Shown: positions 17,307 to 26,033, counted from the stretch's first letter. The stretch: 64,000 nucleotides of DNA from Bradyrhizobium prioriisuperbiae (GCF_032397745.1 NZ_CP135921.1:4018501-4082500), one strand, 5' to 3'. Notes: generated from the sequence alone by a model not told the origin. Numbers and translations are program-made.

Positions 17307-18614
17307 ATGGCCGCGGGACGTGATCAGGCTGCGCGGATTGTTCGCGCCGATGCGCAGTCGCAAGATTCTGACGTTCGAGTTTCAGACCTGCAGGATTCCA
17401 CCATGCCGGGTTCCCCCGCTCAGGAGCCGCGATCCGACGAGCGCGATGCGTCGCGCCCCGTGATCGTGCCTGTCACCGATCGCAAACCACAGGATACACC
17501 GCACGAAGCCCCCTCGACCGATGCGCCGGCGGATGCCCCCGCTGGTACCGGCGAGGCGGCTCCCGCTGCGAAGCCGAACCGGCGCAAGTTCGTGCTGACG
17601 GGAATCCTGGGTTTGCTCGCCATCGCCGCGGTGTCGTACGGCACATACTACGTGATGGTCGGCCGCTTCTTCGTGTCCACCGACGACGCTTATGTGCGCG
17701 CCAACAACACCATTATCGGTGCGCGGGTTTCCGGCCACATCGCCAAGATCGCGCCCAAGGACAACACCACCGTCAAGGCCGGCGATCTCCTGATCAAGGT
17801 CGACGACGGCGATTACAAGATCGCGGTCGACGCCGCGCGCGCCAAGATCGAGACCCAGCAGGCCACTATCGAGCGGATCGGCCGCCAGGCCGATGCCCAG
17901 GTCAGCATGGTGGAGCAGGCGAAGGCGCAGCTCGACTCGATGCAGGCGGCGGTGAAACGCGCGCAATTCGATTACGACCGCCAGCAGCAGCTCAGCGACA
18001 AGGGGTATGCCTCGAAGGCGACCTTCGAGACCTCGCAGGCAACCCGCGACCAGTCGATCGCCTCCGTGCAGAGCGCCCAGGCGGCGCTGGTCGCAGCGGA
18101 GCGCAACATCGACGTGATCAAGGCGCAGCAGGTCGAGGCGCAGCGCCAGCTCGGCGAATTGCAGACCTCGCTTGCCAAGGCCGACCGCGATTTCAATTTC
18201 ACTGAAGTGCGGGCCGCCGTCGACGGCGTGTTCTCCAATCGCCTGGTCAACGAAGGCGATTACATCCAGGTCGGCCAGCGCCTCGCCAACCTGGTGCCGC
18301 TGGACGACGTGTTCATCGACGCCAACTTCAAGGAAACCCAGCTGGGACGGCTCAAGGCCGGCCAGCCGGTGAGCTTCACGGTCGATGGCATCAGCGGCCG
18401 CAAGATCGAGGGCGTTGTCGAGAGCCTGGCGCCGGCGTCCGGCTCGGTGTTCACGTTGCTGCCCCCTGATAATGCGACCGGCAACTTCACCAAGATCGTG
18501 CAGCGGGTGCCGGTGCGGATTCGCGTGCCTGCCAATGTCGCCCGGGAAAACCTGCTGCGTGCCGGCATGTCGGTGGTTGTTTCCATCGACACCCGGCCGC
18601 CTGCGGACAAGTAA
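17307..18614 (+). CDS. emrA: HlyD/EmrA-type membrane fusion protein of a drug efflux pump
   Basis: About 435 residues. A disordered N-terminal 90 residues precedes one membrane anchor (KFVLTGILGLLAIAAVSYGTYYVMV). The typical VSTDDAYVRANNTIIGARVSGHIAKIAPKDNTTVKAGDLL biotinyl-lipoyl segment follows, then a long coiled hairpin (about 175-285) and a second half-lipoyl segment (VRAAVDGVFSNRLVNEGDYIQVGQ). It bridges the MFS pump in the inner membrane to an outer-membrane channel. The ATG at 17307 has GAGGAGG upstream. The partner pump gene follows after a family-A repeat. No TolC homolog is in the window. Confidence 0.9.
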   Translation: MAAGRDQAARIVRADAQSQDSDVRVSDLQDSTMPGSPAQEPRSDERDASRPVIVPVTDRKPQDTPHEAPSTDAPADAPAGTGEAAPAAKPNRRKFVLTGILGLLAIAAVSYGTYYVMVGRFFVSTDDAYVRANNTIIGARVSGHIAKIAPKDNTTVKAGDLLIKVDDGDYKIAVDAARAKIETQQATIERIGRQADAQVSMVEQAKAQLDSMQAAVKRAQFDYDRQQQLSDKGYASKATFETSQATRDQSIASVQSAQAALVAAERNIDVIKAQQVEAQRQLGELQTSLAKADRDFNFTEVRAAVDGVFSNRLVNEGDYIQVGQRLANLVPLDDVFIDANFKETQLGRLKAGQPVSFTVDGISGRKIEGVVESLAPASGSVFTLLPPDNATGNFTKIVQRVPVRIRVPANVARENLLRAGMSVVVSIDTRPPADK

Positions 18615-18635
18615 GGCGCTCGGAGCACACGTTTC

Positions 18636-18772
18636 CCGTCATCCTGAGGTGCGAACCTTGCGGCGCAATTGCCGCTGGGCGAGCCTCGAAGGATGAACGG
18701 CCAATGCGTCTAAGACCGAGGCCGTCGCCCTTCGAGGGCCGTGCTGCGCACGGCCACCTCAGGGTGACGGAG
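18636..18772. repeat. Dispersed palindromic intergenic repeat, family A, copy 2
   Basis: It starts CCGTCATCCTGAGGTGCG and ends GGCCACCTCAGGGTGACGG, with inner CCTCGAAGGATG and CCCTTCGAGGGCC. It lies between emrA and emrB and would be transcribed within that operon, where it could fold into a long hairpin. Confidence 0.85.
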
Positions 18773-18805
18773 TTAATGATGCCGTAGATCACAGGACGTG
18801 CCGTT

Positions 18806-20410
18806 ATGTCCGGCTCCACCACTGCAACTCCGACCATGGGCGGGCCGCCGCAGGCTGCGGCGACCGCTGTGGATTCCGAGCGCCTCGTGCCGAAGCGGGT
18901 GTTCGCATTCCTGATCATGGTGTTCGGGATGTTCATGTCGATCCTGGACATCCAGATCGTCTCGGCATCGCTCTCGGAAATCCAGGCCGGCCTCTCGGCC
19001 TCGTCGAACGAAATCTCCTGGGTGCAGACCGCGTATCTGATCGCCGAGGTGATCGCGATTCCGCTGTCGGGCTTCATGTCGCGGGCGCTCGGCACGCGTT
19101 ATCTGTTCGCGATCTCGGCCGCCGGCTTCACCTTCGCCAGCCTGATGTGCGGCATGACCTCGACCATCGGCGAGATGATCCTGTGGCGTGCCATCCAGGG
19201 TTTCCTCGGCGCGGGCATGATTCCGACCGTGTTCGCCTCGGCCTACACGATCTTCCCGCGCAGCAAGATGTTCGTGGTGACGCCGATCATCGGCCTTGTG
19301 GCGACGCTGGCGCCGACCGTCGGCCCCACCATCGGCGGCTATTTGACCGAAGCGTTGTCGTGGCACTGGCTGTTCTTCATCAACGTGCTGCCGGGCATCG
19401 GCATCACCATCGGCGTGCTGTTGCTGGTCGATTTCGACGAGCCGCATCTGGAACTGCTCGATCGTTTCGACTGGGTCGGCCTGATTTCGATGGGCGGTTT
19501 TCTCGGCGCGCTGGAATACGTGCTGGAAGAGGGACCGCAATACGACTGGCTGGATGACGAGTCGGTGGCGTTCTTCGCCGTGGTCTGCGGCCTCTCGGCC
19601 ATCGTGTTCTTCTACCGCGTGCTCACCGCCGAGGAGCCGATTGTCGATATCCGCGCCTTCAAGAACAAGAACTTCGCGTTCGGCAGCATGTTCTCGTTCT
19701 GCGTCGGCATCGGGCTCTACGGCCTGACCTATATCTATCCGCGTTACCTCGCCGAGATCCGGGGATATAGCGCGATGATGATCGGCGAGACCATGTTCGT
19801 CTCGGGCATCGCAATGTTTTTGACCGCGCCGCTGGTCGGCCGGCTGATGCAGAAGATGGACATGCGGATCATGATCGCCATCGGCCTCGGGCTGTTCGCG
19901 CTGGGCACCTGGCAGATGACCTGGATGACCCGCGACTATGATTTCTGGGAGCTGTTCTTTCCGCAGGTGTTCCGTGGCTGCGGCATGATGATGGCGATGG
20001 TCCCGGTCAACAACATTGCGCTGGGAACGCTGCCGCCGTCACTGCTGAAGAATGCCTCGGGGCTGTTCAACCTGACCCGCAACCTCGGCGGCGCGGTGGG
20101 ACTGGCGCTGATCAACACTATCCTCAATCATCGCACCGACCTGCACATCTCCCGCCTGCACGAGAAGGTCAATTGGGGCAACGCCACCGCGGTGGAAACC
20201 CTCAACATGCTGACCCAGAAGTTCCAGGGCATGGGCGATGCGTCGATGATGGCGCTGAAGCAGCTGTCGATGATCACCCACCGGCAGGCGTCGGTGATGA
20301 GTTATGCGGATTCGTTCCTGATCCTGACGGTGTTCTATCTCGCGCTGAGCACCCTGGTGTTCTTTGTCGACAAGCCGAGCCTGACCGGGCCGCCGCCGGA
20401 CGCGCATTAG
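18806..20410 (+). CDS. emrB: EmrB/QacA-type MFS drug exporter (14 spans)
   Basis: 534 residues with some 14 hydrophobic segments, the DHA2 layout. Motif C-like and DHA2 signatures are visible: LDIQIVSASLSEIQAGLSAS in span 1, WVQTAYLIAEVIAIPLSGF and LWRAIQGFLGAGMIPTVF. LAPTVGPTIGGYLTEALSWHWLFFINVLPG is motif C with the usual WHW. It exports hydrophobic compounds in exchange for protons, together with the upstream fusion protein. The gap to emrA holds a palindromic repeat, but both are presumably under the TetR operator at 17196-17216. Confidence 0.93.
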   Translation: MSGSTTATPTMGGPPQAAATAVDSERLVPKRVFAFLIMVFGMFMSILDIQIVSASLSEIQAGLSASSNEISWVQTAYLIAEVIAIPLSGFMSRALGTRYLFAISAAGFTFASLMCGMTSTIGEMILWRAIQGFLGAGMIPTVFASAYTIFPRSKMFVVTPIIGLVATLAPTVGPTIGGYLTEALSWHWLFFINVLPGIGITIGVLLLVDFDEPHLELLDRFDWVGLISMGGFLGALEYVLEEGPQYDWLDDESVAFFAVVCGLSAIVFFYRVLTAEEPIVDIRAFKNKNFAFGSMFSFCVGIGLYGLTYIYPRYLAEIRGYSAMMIGETMFVSGIAMFLTAPLVGRLMQKMDMRIMIAIGLGLFALGTWQMTWMTRDYDFWELFFPQVFRGCGMMMAMVPVNNIALGTLPPSLLKNASGLFNLTRNLGGAVGLALINTILNHRTDLHISRLHEKVNWGNATAVETLNMLTQKFQGMGDASMMALKQLSMITHRQASVMSYADSFLILTVFYLALSTLVFFVDKPSLTGPPPDAH

Positions 20411-20446
20411 TCTAGAGCGCGATGATATGACGTTCGAACGTGTCAT

Positions 20447-20600
20447 CCGTCATCCTGAGGTGCGAGCCCAACGGGTCCGCGCAAAGCGCGGCCCGATGAC
20501 CGGCTCCGGCGAGCCTCGAAGGATGCACGGCCCATACGTCAGACGCCGCCTCGGCCCTCCATCCTTCGAGGCCCGCTTCGCGGGCACCTCAGGATGACGG
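20447..20600. repeat. Dispersed palindromic intergenic repeat, family A, copy 3
   Basis: The outer arms CCGTCATCCTGAGGTGCG and GGCACCTCAGGATGACGG are inverted repeats, with inner CCTCGAAGGATG and CATCCTTCGAGG. It opens the 526-base gene-free stretch between emrB and the small leader ORF. That stretch also holds a family-B repeat and, from about 20750, an AT-richer promoter-like segment. Confidence 0.85.
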
Positions 20601-20636
20601 GAGCTTTTCGATCTGAACACGTTATGCTCTGTCGTC

Positions 20637-20722
20637 CGTAGCCCGCATGAGCAACGCGACATGCGGGACGGGCGATTGTGATCGACCCTGAATATCGCGC
20701 TTGCGCGCTTATCCGGGCTACA
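20637..20722. repeat. Dispersed intergenic repeat, family B, copy 1
   Basis: It starts CGTAGCCCGCATGAGC and ends ATCCGGGCTACAG, with the inner motif ATATCGCGCTTGCGCGCTTATC. A second copy with the same ends and the same inner motif lies at 41004-41089. The terminal GTAGCCC/GGGCTAC arms are inverted. Confidence 0.8.
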
Positions 20723-20936
20723 GCTCTCAGCTGCCCCGGCCTGCCGAGGGCGCAAAATGTGGATTCCCGGCGACACTTTGTCGGAATCATTCCAGCTTTT
20801 CGCATTTCGGCAAAATGCTGCCACAATGACTGCCCATGAGATGAGCATTGTTTCCATGCGCGCCATATCGGCCCGCCACCATGTCAACGCGATCGTTTCA
20901 ACGTTTATCGTTTTAACGCCAACCGGGAGGGACTGC

Positions 20937-21005
20937 ATGAGCACCACGTTTTTGCACACAGCGCCTCTCAGCGTCGACCTCTGGTCGTTGATCCGCACTA
21001 GCTAG
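20937..21005 (+). CDS. 22-residue leader-like ORF upstream of the ABC exporter
   Basis: A short ORF (starts MSTTFLHTAPLSV, ends LWSLIRTS) with a very strong GGGAGGGA Shine-Dalgarno seven bases before its ATG. It is in the same direction as the ABC exporter gene and ends 174 bases before that start. The gap can form GC-rich hairpins, so the arrangement resembles a leader peptide that controls the downstream gene, but no repeated test codon is obvious. The in-frame extension upstream to 20757 lacks a ribosome site. Function unproven. Confidence 0.45.
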   Translation: MSTTFLHTAPLSVDLWSLIRTS

Positions 21006-21179
21006 TTCTTCGCTAGAGCGCGATCGCCCCCGGCCCGGTCTGACGACTGGCCGGCTTCGTCCCCGGGACGACTTCACCCTTTGATCTGCTTATCCGACGC
21101 CGGCGGCGCATGCCTGTTGCTGTCGCGTCCTCTGCCAATGGAGCCGGTTTGCGCCCGCAATGCGCGACCGGATCGCACA

Positions 21180-22982
21180 ATGACCCAACTTCGCAAACAG
21201 CGTGCGGCTGCGTTCCGCACGGTTTTACCCTTTGTCTTCCGGCACTGGCGCAACCAGTCGTGGCGCGTCACCGGTGTCTGCGCGGCGCTGTCCGTGTCGA
21301 CGCTGGCCGACGTGTTCATGCCGTATTACGCGGGACGGCTGGTGGACGCGGTGGCGTCCAGCGGCGCCGATCACGCCGGACGCGACGCCGCTTTCGTCGC
21401 GTTCGGGGCAATCATCGCGCTCGGTGCGCTGTCCGTCATGCTGCGACATGTCGGGTTCCAGAGCATCGTCGCTTTGACGCTGCGCACCATGAGCGATGTG
21501 GCGCGCGATGCGTTCTGGCGGGTGCAGCGGTTCTCGACCGACTGGCACGCCAACAGCTTCTCGGGCTCGACCGTGCGCAAGATTACGCGCGGCATGGGCG
21601 CGCTGGATCTGTTGAACGACACCATCCTGATGGCGCTGTTGCCGTCATTGGTGGTGCTGCTGGGGTCGATGCTGCTGCTCGGCGCGCAATGGCCGGCGCT
21701 GGGGCTGGTGATTGCTGTCGGCACCATCGCCTATGTGGCGCTGACCGTGGTGTTCTCGACGCATTACATCGCGCCCGCGGCGCGCTCCTCCAATGCCTGG
21801 GACACCAAGCTTGGCGGAACGCTGGCGGATTCGCTGGGCTGCAATGCCGTGGTGAAATCGTTCGGCGCCGAGTTTCGCGAGGATGATCGCCTTGCGAACG
21901 TGCTCGGTCACTGGTCCGTGCGTACCGGCCGGACCTGGCGGCGTTACACCCGCTCGGGCACGGCGCAACTGGTGTTGCTGCTGGTGATGCGGACGGCGGT
22001 GATCGGCGGCGCGCTGCTGATCTGGCTGGCCGGCAGCGCCTCGGCAGGCGACGTCGCGTACGTGATGACGAGCTATTTCGTCATCCACGGGTATCTGCGC
22101 GACATCGGCATGCACATCAACCACCTGCAACGCTCGGTCAACGACATGGACGAGCTGGTTGCGCTGCATGATGAGGAGATCGGCATCGCCGACGTTGTGG
22201 ACGCGAAGCCAATCGCGGTGCGCTATGGCGCCATCCGGTTCGACGACGTGACGTTCCACTACGGCCAGCACGCCGCCCCGCTGTACAACGGATTGTCGGT
22301 CGACATCCGTGCCGGCGAGCGGGTCGGTCTGGTCGGTCGCTCGGGCTCGGGCAAAACCACGTTCGTGAAGCTGATTCAGCGGCTGCACGACGTGAATGGC
22401 GGCCGGGTGCTGATCGACGGGCAGGACGTGCGGCTGGCGACGCAGCAATCGCTGCGCAGCCAGATCGCAATCGTGCAGCAAGAGCCGATCCTGTTTCACC
22501 GTTCGCTCGCCGAGAATATCGCCTACAGCAGGCCGGAGGCGACGCGCGAGGAGATCGAGCGCGCTGCGGAACTGGCCAATGCGCACGACTTCATCACCCG
22601 GCTGCCGAAAGGCTACGGCACGCTGGTGGGTGAACGCGGCGTCAAGCTGTCGGGCGGCGAACGTCAGCGCGTCGCGCTGGCGCGCGCATTCCTGGCGAAT
22701 GCGCCGCTGCTGATCCTGGACGAGGCCACATCGAGCCTCGATTCGGAATCGGAGGCGCTGATCCAGCAGGCGATGGAGCGGCTGATGCAGGGCCGCACCG
22801 CGATCGTGATCGCGCACCGGTTGTCCACGGTGCGTTCGCTCGATCGCATCCTGGTGTTCGAACGCGGCCGCATTGCCGAAGAGGGCACGCACGCCTCATT
22901 GGTGCGCCACCCCGACGGCATCTACCGCGGCTTGTTCGAGCGCCAGGTGCTCGAATTCGGCGGCCTGAGCGCCGCCGAGTGA
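21180..22982 (+). CDS. ABC exporter, fused membrane and ATPase domains
   Basis: 600 residues from the ATG at 21180. The first 330 hold six membrane segments of the type-I exporter fold (starting VLPFVFRHWRNQSWRVTGVCAAL). The C-terminal half is the ATPase: Walker A GLVGRSGSGKTTF, Q-loop IVQQEPILF, signature LSGGERQRVALARAFL, Walker B LLILDEATSSLD and switch His in VIAHRLSTV. It works as a homodimer exporting a lipid, drug or peptide; substrate unknown. The longer frame upstream to 21081 does not look like protein. A strong terminator follows the stop. Confidence 0.92.
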   Translation: MTQLRKQRAAAFRTVLPFVFRHWRNQSWRVTGVCAALSVSTLADVFMPYYAGRLVDAVASSGADHAGRDAAFVAFGAIIALGALSVMLRHVGFQSIVALTLRTMSDVARDAFWRVQRFSTDWHANSFSGSTVRKITRGMGALDLLNDTILMALLPSLVVLLGSMLLLGAQWPALGLVIAVGTIAYVALTVVFSTHYIAPAARSSNAWDTKLGGTLADSLGCNAVVKSFGAEFREDDRLANVLGHWSVRTGRTWRRYTRSGTAQLVLLLVMRTAVIGGALLIWLAGSASAGDVAYVMTSYFVIHGYLRDIGMHINHLQRSVNDMDELVALHDEEIGIADVVDAKPIAVRYGAIRFDDVTFHYGQHAAPLYNGLSVDIRAGERVGLVGRSGSGKTTFVKLIQRLHDVNGGRVLIDGQDVRLATQQSLRSQIAIVQQEPILFHRSLAENIAYSRPEATREEIERAAELANAHDFITRLPKGYGTLVGERGVKLSGGERQRVALARAFLANAPLLILDEATSSLDSESEALIQQAMERLMQGRTAIVIAHRLSTVRSLDRILVFERGRIAEEGTHASLVRHPDGIYRGLFERQVLEFGGLSAAE

Positions 22983-23029
22983 TCGGTGCCGCTATTCCGC
23001 GACGCGGGAATAGTGAACGACTTGCGAAA

Positions 23030-23066
23030 GATCCACGGCCCGGCATGATGTGCCGGGCCGTGGATC
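23030..23066 (+). terminator. Strong hairpin terminator after the ABC exporter
   Basis: A perfect 16-base inverted repeat, GATCCACGGCCCGGCA and TGCCGGGCCGTGGATC, around a TGATG loop, 48 bases past the ABC stop. The trailing sequence is GTTGAATAA rather than a clean T-run. A weaker hairpin (CTATTCC / GGAATAG) lies just before it at 22992-23012. Confidence 0.7.
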
Positions 23067-23090
23067 GTTGAATAAGGCGATCTCCGACTC

Positions 23091-23205
23091 CAACCCTCAT
23101 GGTGAGGAGGCGCTTTTGCGCCGTCTCGAACCACGAGGCCCATGCAGCCGGCCTCATCCTTCGAGACGCGGCCAAGAGGCCGCTCCTCAGGATGAGGGTG
23201 TAGGT
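23091..23205. repeat. Variant family-A palindromic repeat, copy 4
   Basis: Outer arms CCAACCCTCATGGTGAGGAG and CTCCTCAGGATGAGGGT, with inner CGTCTCGAACCACGAGG and CATCCTTCGAGACG. The layout matches the other copies but the arms differ, so it is a subfamily. It ends 15 bases before the thiolase-like gene. Confidence 0.7.
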
Positions 23206-23219
23206 CACAGGATGACGGA

Positions 23220-24356
23220 ATGAGCTTCATCACCGGTGTCGGGCTGACGCCGTTTGGCAAACACGAGGGGCGTTCGACCCTCGATCTCATGAGTTTTGCC
23301 TCGACGCTGGCGCTTGCGGACGCGGGCCTCGGACGCGGCGAGATCGATGGCGTGATCTGCGGTTATTCCACCACGATGCCGCATCTGATGCTGGCCACCG
23401 TGTTCGCCGAGCATTTCGGACTGAAGCCGCAGTACGCGCATGCGATCCAGGTCGGCGGCGCCACCGGTTTGGCGATGGCGATGCTGGCGCACGAATTGGT
23501 CGAAGCCGGTGTGGTCAGGAATATGCTGGTGGTCGCCGGCGAAAACCGGCTGACCGGCCAGGCCCGCGACAGCGCCATGCAGACCCTGGCCCAGGTCGGC
23601 CATCCCGCCTATGAGGTGCCGCTCGGGCCGACCATCCCGGCCTATTACGGTCTTGTGGCGTCGCGCTACATGCATCAGTTCGGCGTGACCGAGGAAGATC
23701 TTGCCGAATTCGCCGTGCTGATGCGCCGCCATGCGCTGGCGCATCCCGGCGCCCAGTTCCAGGAGCCGATCACCGTGGAGCAGGTGATGGCCTCGCGCAT
23801 GATCGCCACGCCGCTGAAGCTGCTGGATTGTTGTCCGGTGTCCGACGGCGGCGCGGCCTTCGTGGTCAGCCGCGAGCCGACATCGTCCCATCATGTGCGG
23901 ATACGCGGCTGCGGCCAGGCGCATCTGCATCAGCACGTCACCGCGATGGACAATGTCACCGAGACCGGCGCTTCGGCTGCTTTTGCGCGGGCGCAGGCCA
24001 AGGCCGGTATCGGCGTTGCCGACATCAAGTATGCGGCCGTCTATGACAGCTTCACCATCACGCTGACCATGCTGCTCGAAGAGCTCGGATTGGCGGCACG
24101 CGGCGAGGCGGCGGCACGCGCCCGCAATGGCGACTTCGGCGTATCCGGCGCTTTGCCGCTCAACACCCATGGCGGCCTGCTCAGCTACGGCCATTGCGGC
24201 TGTGGCGGCGCCATGGCCCATCTGGTCGAAACCCAGTTGCAGATGACCGGGCGTGCCGGGCCGCGCCAGGTGCGCGACGCCTCGGTGGCGCTGCTGCACG
24301 GCGACGGCGGCGTGCTGTCGTCCCATGTCACCATGATGCTGGAGCGGGCACGATGA
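23220..24356 (+). CDS. Thiolase-like protein lacking the nucleophilic Cys (SCP2/Ltp2-type)
   Basis: 378 residues with the thiolase fold. Position motifs are HAIQVGGATGLAMAMLA where thiolases have CxSG, NTHGGLLSYGHCGCGGA near the C-terminus, and SDGGAAFVVS in the middle. The usual acyl-accepting Cys of the first motif is absent, as in SCP2-like and Ltp2-like proteins. A Zn-ribbon/OB-fold DUF35 gene overlaps the stop by four bases (ATGA). Ltp2-type proteins with DUF35 partners are retro-aldolases that shorten CoA-linked steroid side chains, so a carbon-carbon lyase on an acyl-CoA is a good guess. A truncated second copy lies at 26412-26956. Confidence 0.8.
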   Translation: MSFITGVGLTPFGKHEGRSTLDLMSFASTLALADAGLGRGEIDGVICGYSTTMPHLMLATVFAEHFGLKPQYAHAIQVGGATGLAMAMLAHELVEAGVVRNMLVVAGENRLTGQARDSAMQTLAQVGHPAYEVPLGPTIPAYYGLVASRYMHQFGVTEEDLAEFAVLMRRHALAHPGAQFQEPITVEQVMASRMIATPLKLLDCCPVSDGGAAFVVSREPTSSHHVRIRGCGQAHLHQHVTAMDNVTETGASAAFARAQAKAGIGVADIKYAAVYDSFTITLTMLLEELGLAARGEAAARARNGDFGVSGALPLNTHGGLLSYGHCGCGGAMAHLVETQLQMTGRAGPRQVRDASVALLHGDGGVLSSHVTMMLERAR

Positions 24357-24724
24357 GCGATGTGGCGATCGACGACATCAAGGACTGGACCACTGGCGCG
24401 AACGCCATCGCCTATCAATCCTGCAGCACCTGCCGCGCGGTCTGGTATTTTCGTCGCGGCTTCTGTCCGTCCTGCGGCGCAGCCGACCCCAGGAGCCTTC
24501 GCGCCAGCGGTCGGGGCACGGTGTATGCGGCATCCCTGGTGTGCCGCGCGGCCACGCCTGAAGCCAAGGCGCATGTGCCTTACATGGTGGTGCTGGTCGA
24601 TGCCGCCGAGGGCTTTCGGTTGATGGCGCACGGCGACAAGGACTTGAAGATCGGGGACGCGGTGACGGCGCGGTTCGAGAATTTTACCCGGCGTCCGATG
24701 CCCTATTTTGTGCGCTTGAAATAA
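24353..24724 (+). CDS. DUF35 Zn-ribbon/OB-fold partner protein, copy 1
   Basis: 123 residues. The N-terminal rubredoxin-like zinc ribbon reads CSTCRAVWYFRRGFCPSCGA (two CxxC pairs). An OB fold follows: GTVYAASLVCRAATPEAKAHVPYMVVLVDAAEG, HGDKDLKIGDAVTARFENF. Proteins of this family bind thiolase-like enzymes and help acyl-CoA binding. Its start overlaps the stop of the thiolase-like gene (ATGA), so the two are made together. The gene is followed immediately by a wrecked SRAP gene. Confidence 0.9.
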   Translation: MSDVAIDDIKDWTTGANAIAYQSCSTCRAVWYFRRGFCPSCGAADPRSLRASGRGTVYAASLVCRAATPEAKAHVPYMVVLVDAAEGFRLMAHGDKDLKIGDAVTARFENFTRRPMPYFVRLK

Positions 24725-24727
24725 GCG

Positions 24728-25065
24728 GTGTTCGATCTCATCCGGTGGCGCATTCATGTCGGACACGGCGACATGCCGCCACCGCCGGGTATCTTCCCGC
24801 ACGACCAAGCGCCAGTCATCAGGATGGCCGACGATGGCCTTGAACTGCTCATGGCCTGTTGGGGCATGCCAAACCCTCGTCAGATCAATGGAAAAGCACG
24901 AACATCCACAACGTTGGATCGCCTCACTGGCGGCGCTGGATGGTCCCGGCCCATTGCTGCCTGGTCCCAGTGACCGGCTTCTCTGGGTACGCACCGGAGC
25001 CGGACCCGGCAACCGAGAAGAAGGACATCGTCTGGTTTTCGACTTCAACGATGTCCTTCGATTGA
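24728..25065 (+). pseudogene. Remnant of an SOS-response-associated peptidase (SRAP/YedK) gene
   Basis: Two overlapping frames together give an SRAP-like sequence. From 24728, frame one gives IHVGHG...PPPPGIFPHDQAPVIR and a WGMPNPR block matching the family's RWGMP. A -1 shift near 24900 continues as TNIHNVGSPHWRRW, CLVPVTGFSGYAPEP and KKDIVWF, which match the family's TNIRN-SPHWR, CLVP-SF-EYAPEP and KKDVVWF segments. The N-terminal catalytic Cys2 is missing and the C-terminal half, including the active-site His region, is gone. SRAP proteins cross-link to abasic sites in single-stranded DNA; this copy cannot work. Confidence 0.65.
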
Positions 25066-25137
25066 ACTAGAACACCTCGATAAGCGACTGAGAGAAAGTG
25101 GGGCTGCATCCGTTTCACGACGCAAGGGGACACTATC

Positions 25138-26033
25138 GTGCCGCTCTCATCGCCGCTGTTCACCAAAGAAGGCGCGGGCAAACAACGCCTGGAAGATTGC
25201 GCCTCCCTCCCTGACGCTAATTTTTATGCCGGCAAGCCGCCGACCAGGCCCGGCACGGAAGACGCCGTGAGGCGGATCCAGACCGCGCTGCAGACGCTGG
25301 GTTTCAAACTCGCCGTGGACGGCGTGTACGGAAGCGAGACGGCAAATGCGGTGTTCGCTTTCAAGAACTCGCGTAGTCCCAAGATCCTTGGCCCCGGCCA
25401 GACGATTCCGGACAAGGTCGTCGGCATCGGGACCATCACCGCCCTCGACAAGGCGATGGGCGGAAGCCCGAGCCCACCCGGCCCACCGCCCCAGCCGCCG
25501 AGCCCCCGCCCGCGCCGCCGCCTCGGCCCGTGCCGCCGCCCAAGCCTGTGCCGCCGCCCAAGCCCGGGCCCGCGCCGCAGCCTACGCCTCAATCGTCAGT
25601 CACCTGGAATTTCAAGCTCAGCTTCCTCGCAAATGAATTTGGCATGGCCAGTTACAAGATAACGCTGACCGATCCCCTCTTTGGGGACATCAAAACCTTT
25701 CCCGTCACCAAGGACCAGTTCAAGTCAACCATGGGTCAAGGTGTCCTTGTCAAATTCCAAAAAAGTGCTGGTACCGTCATTTTCCCAAGACAGGTCCAAC
25801 TCGATGATTTCCCTGGTTCCTCCCTCGGCATACGTGCAACGCCCAACGGCACCGCCGCGTCCGTTGACGCCAGGTTACTCTTCACCCTCAATCTGCCATC
25901 CGATGATGGTCAGACGAAACCGTTTCTGGCCGCATCGACAGTCATCGTCGGCACGACTCTGGGAACGCCCCCTCCATCAGCAGAACTTGACGGGCTCGGT
26001 GCGATACAGGTCGGGCACGATGGCGACGATTGA
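25138..26033 (+). pseudogene. Peptidoglycan-binding-domain protein, frameshifted in its Pro-rich linker
   Basis: The GTG at 25138 has AAGGGGA eight bases upstream. The first frame gives a PG_binding_1 domain (EDAVRRIQTALQTLGFKLAV, DGVYGSETANAVFAFK) and then a Pro-rich start GGSPSPPGPPPQPP. Past about 25500 this frame turns into Arg/Cys-rich nonsense. The -1 frame carries on the linker as EPPPAPPPRPVPPPKPVPPP and then about 135 residues ending at 26033 (SVTWNFKLSFLANEFGM, QGVLVKFQKSAG, GSSLGIRATPNGT). The join lies in a C-rich run, so a one-base indel, real or from sequencing, is likely. Without it the protein would have about 298 residues. The C-terminal domain is unknown to me. Confidence 0.6.

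Noticed and set aside
20757..20936. Upstream extension of the 22-residue leader ORF into an 82-residue protein
   Set aside because: No ribosome site at the earlier start and the sequence before the inner ATG looks like promoter DNA, while the inner ATG has a very strong Shine-Dalgarno.
25500..25600. Repetitive CCGCCGCCCAAGCC stretch, considered as a CRISPR or tandem-repeat locus
   Set aside because: It is a Pro-Lys-rich protein linker (PPPKP units) without spacers.
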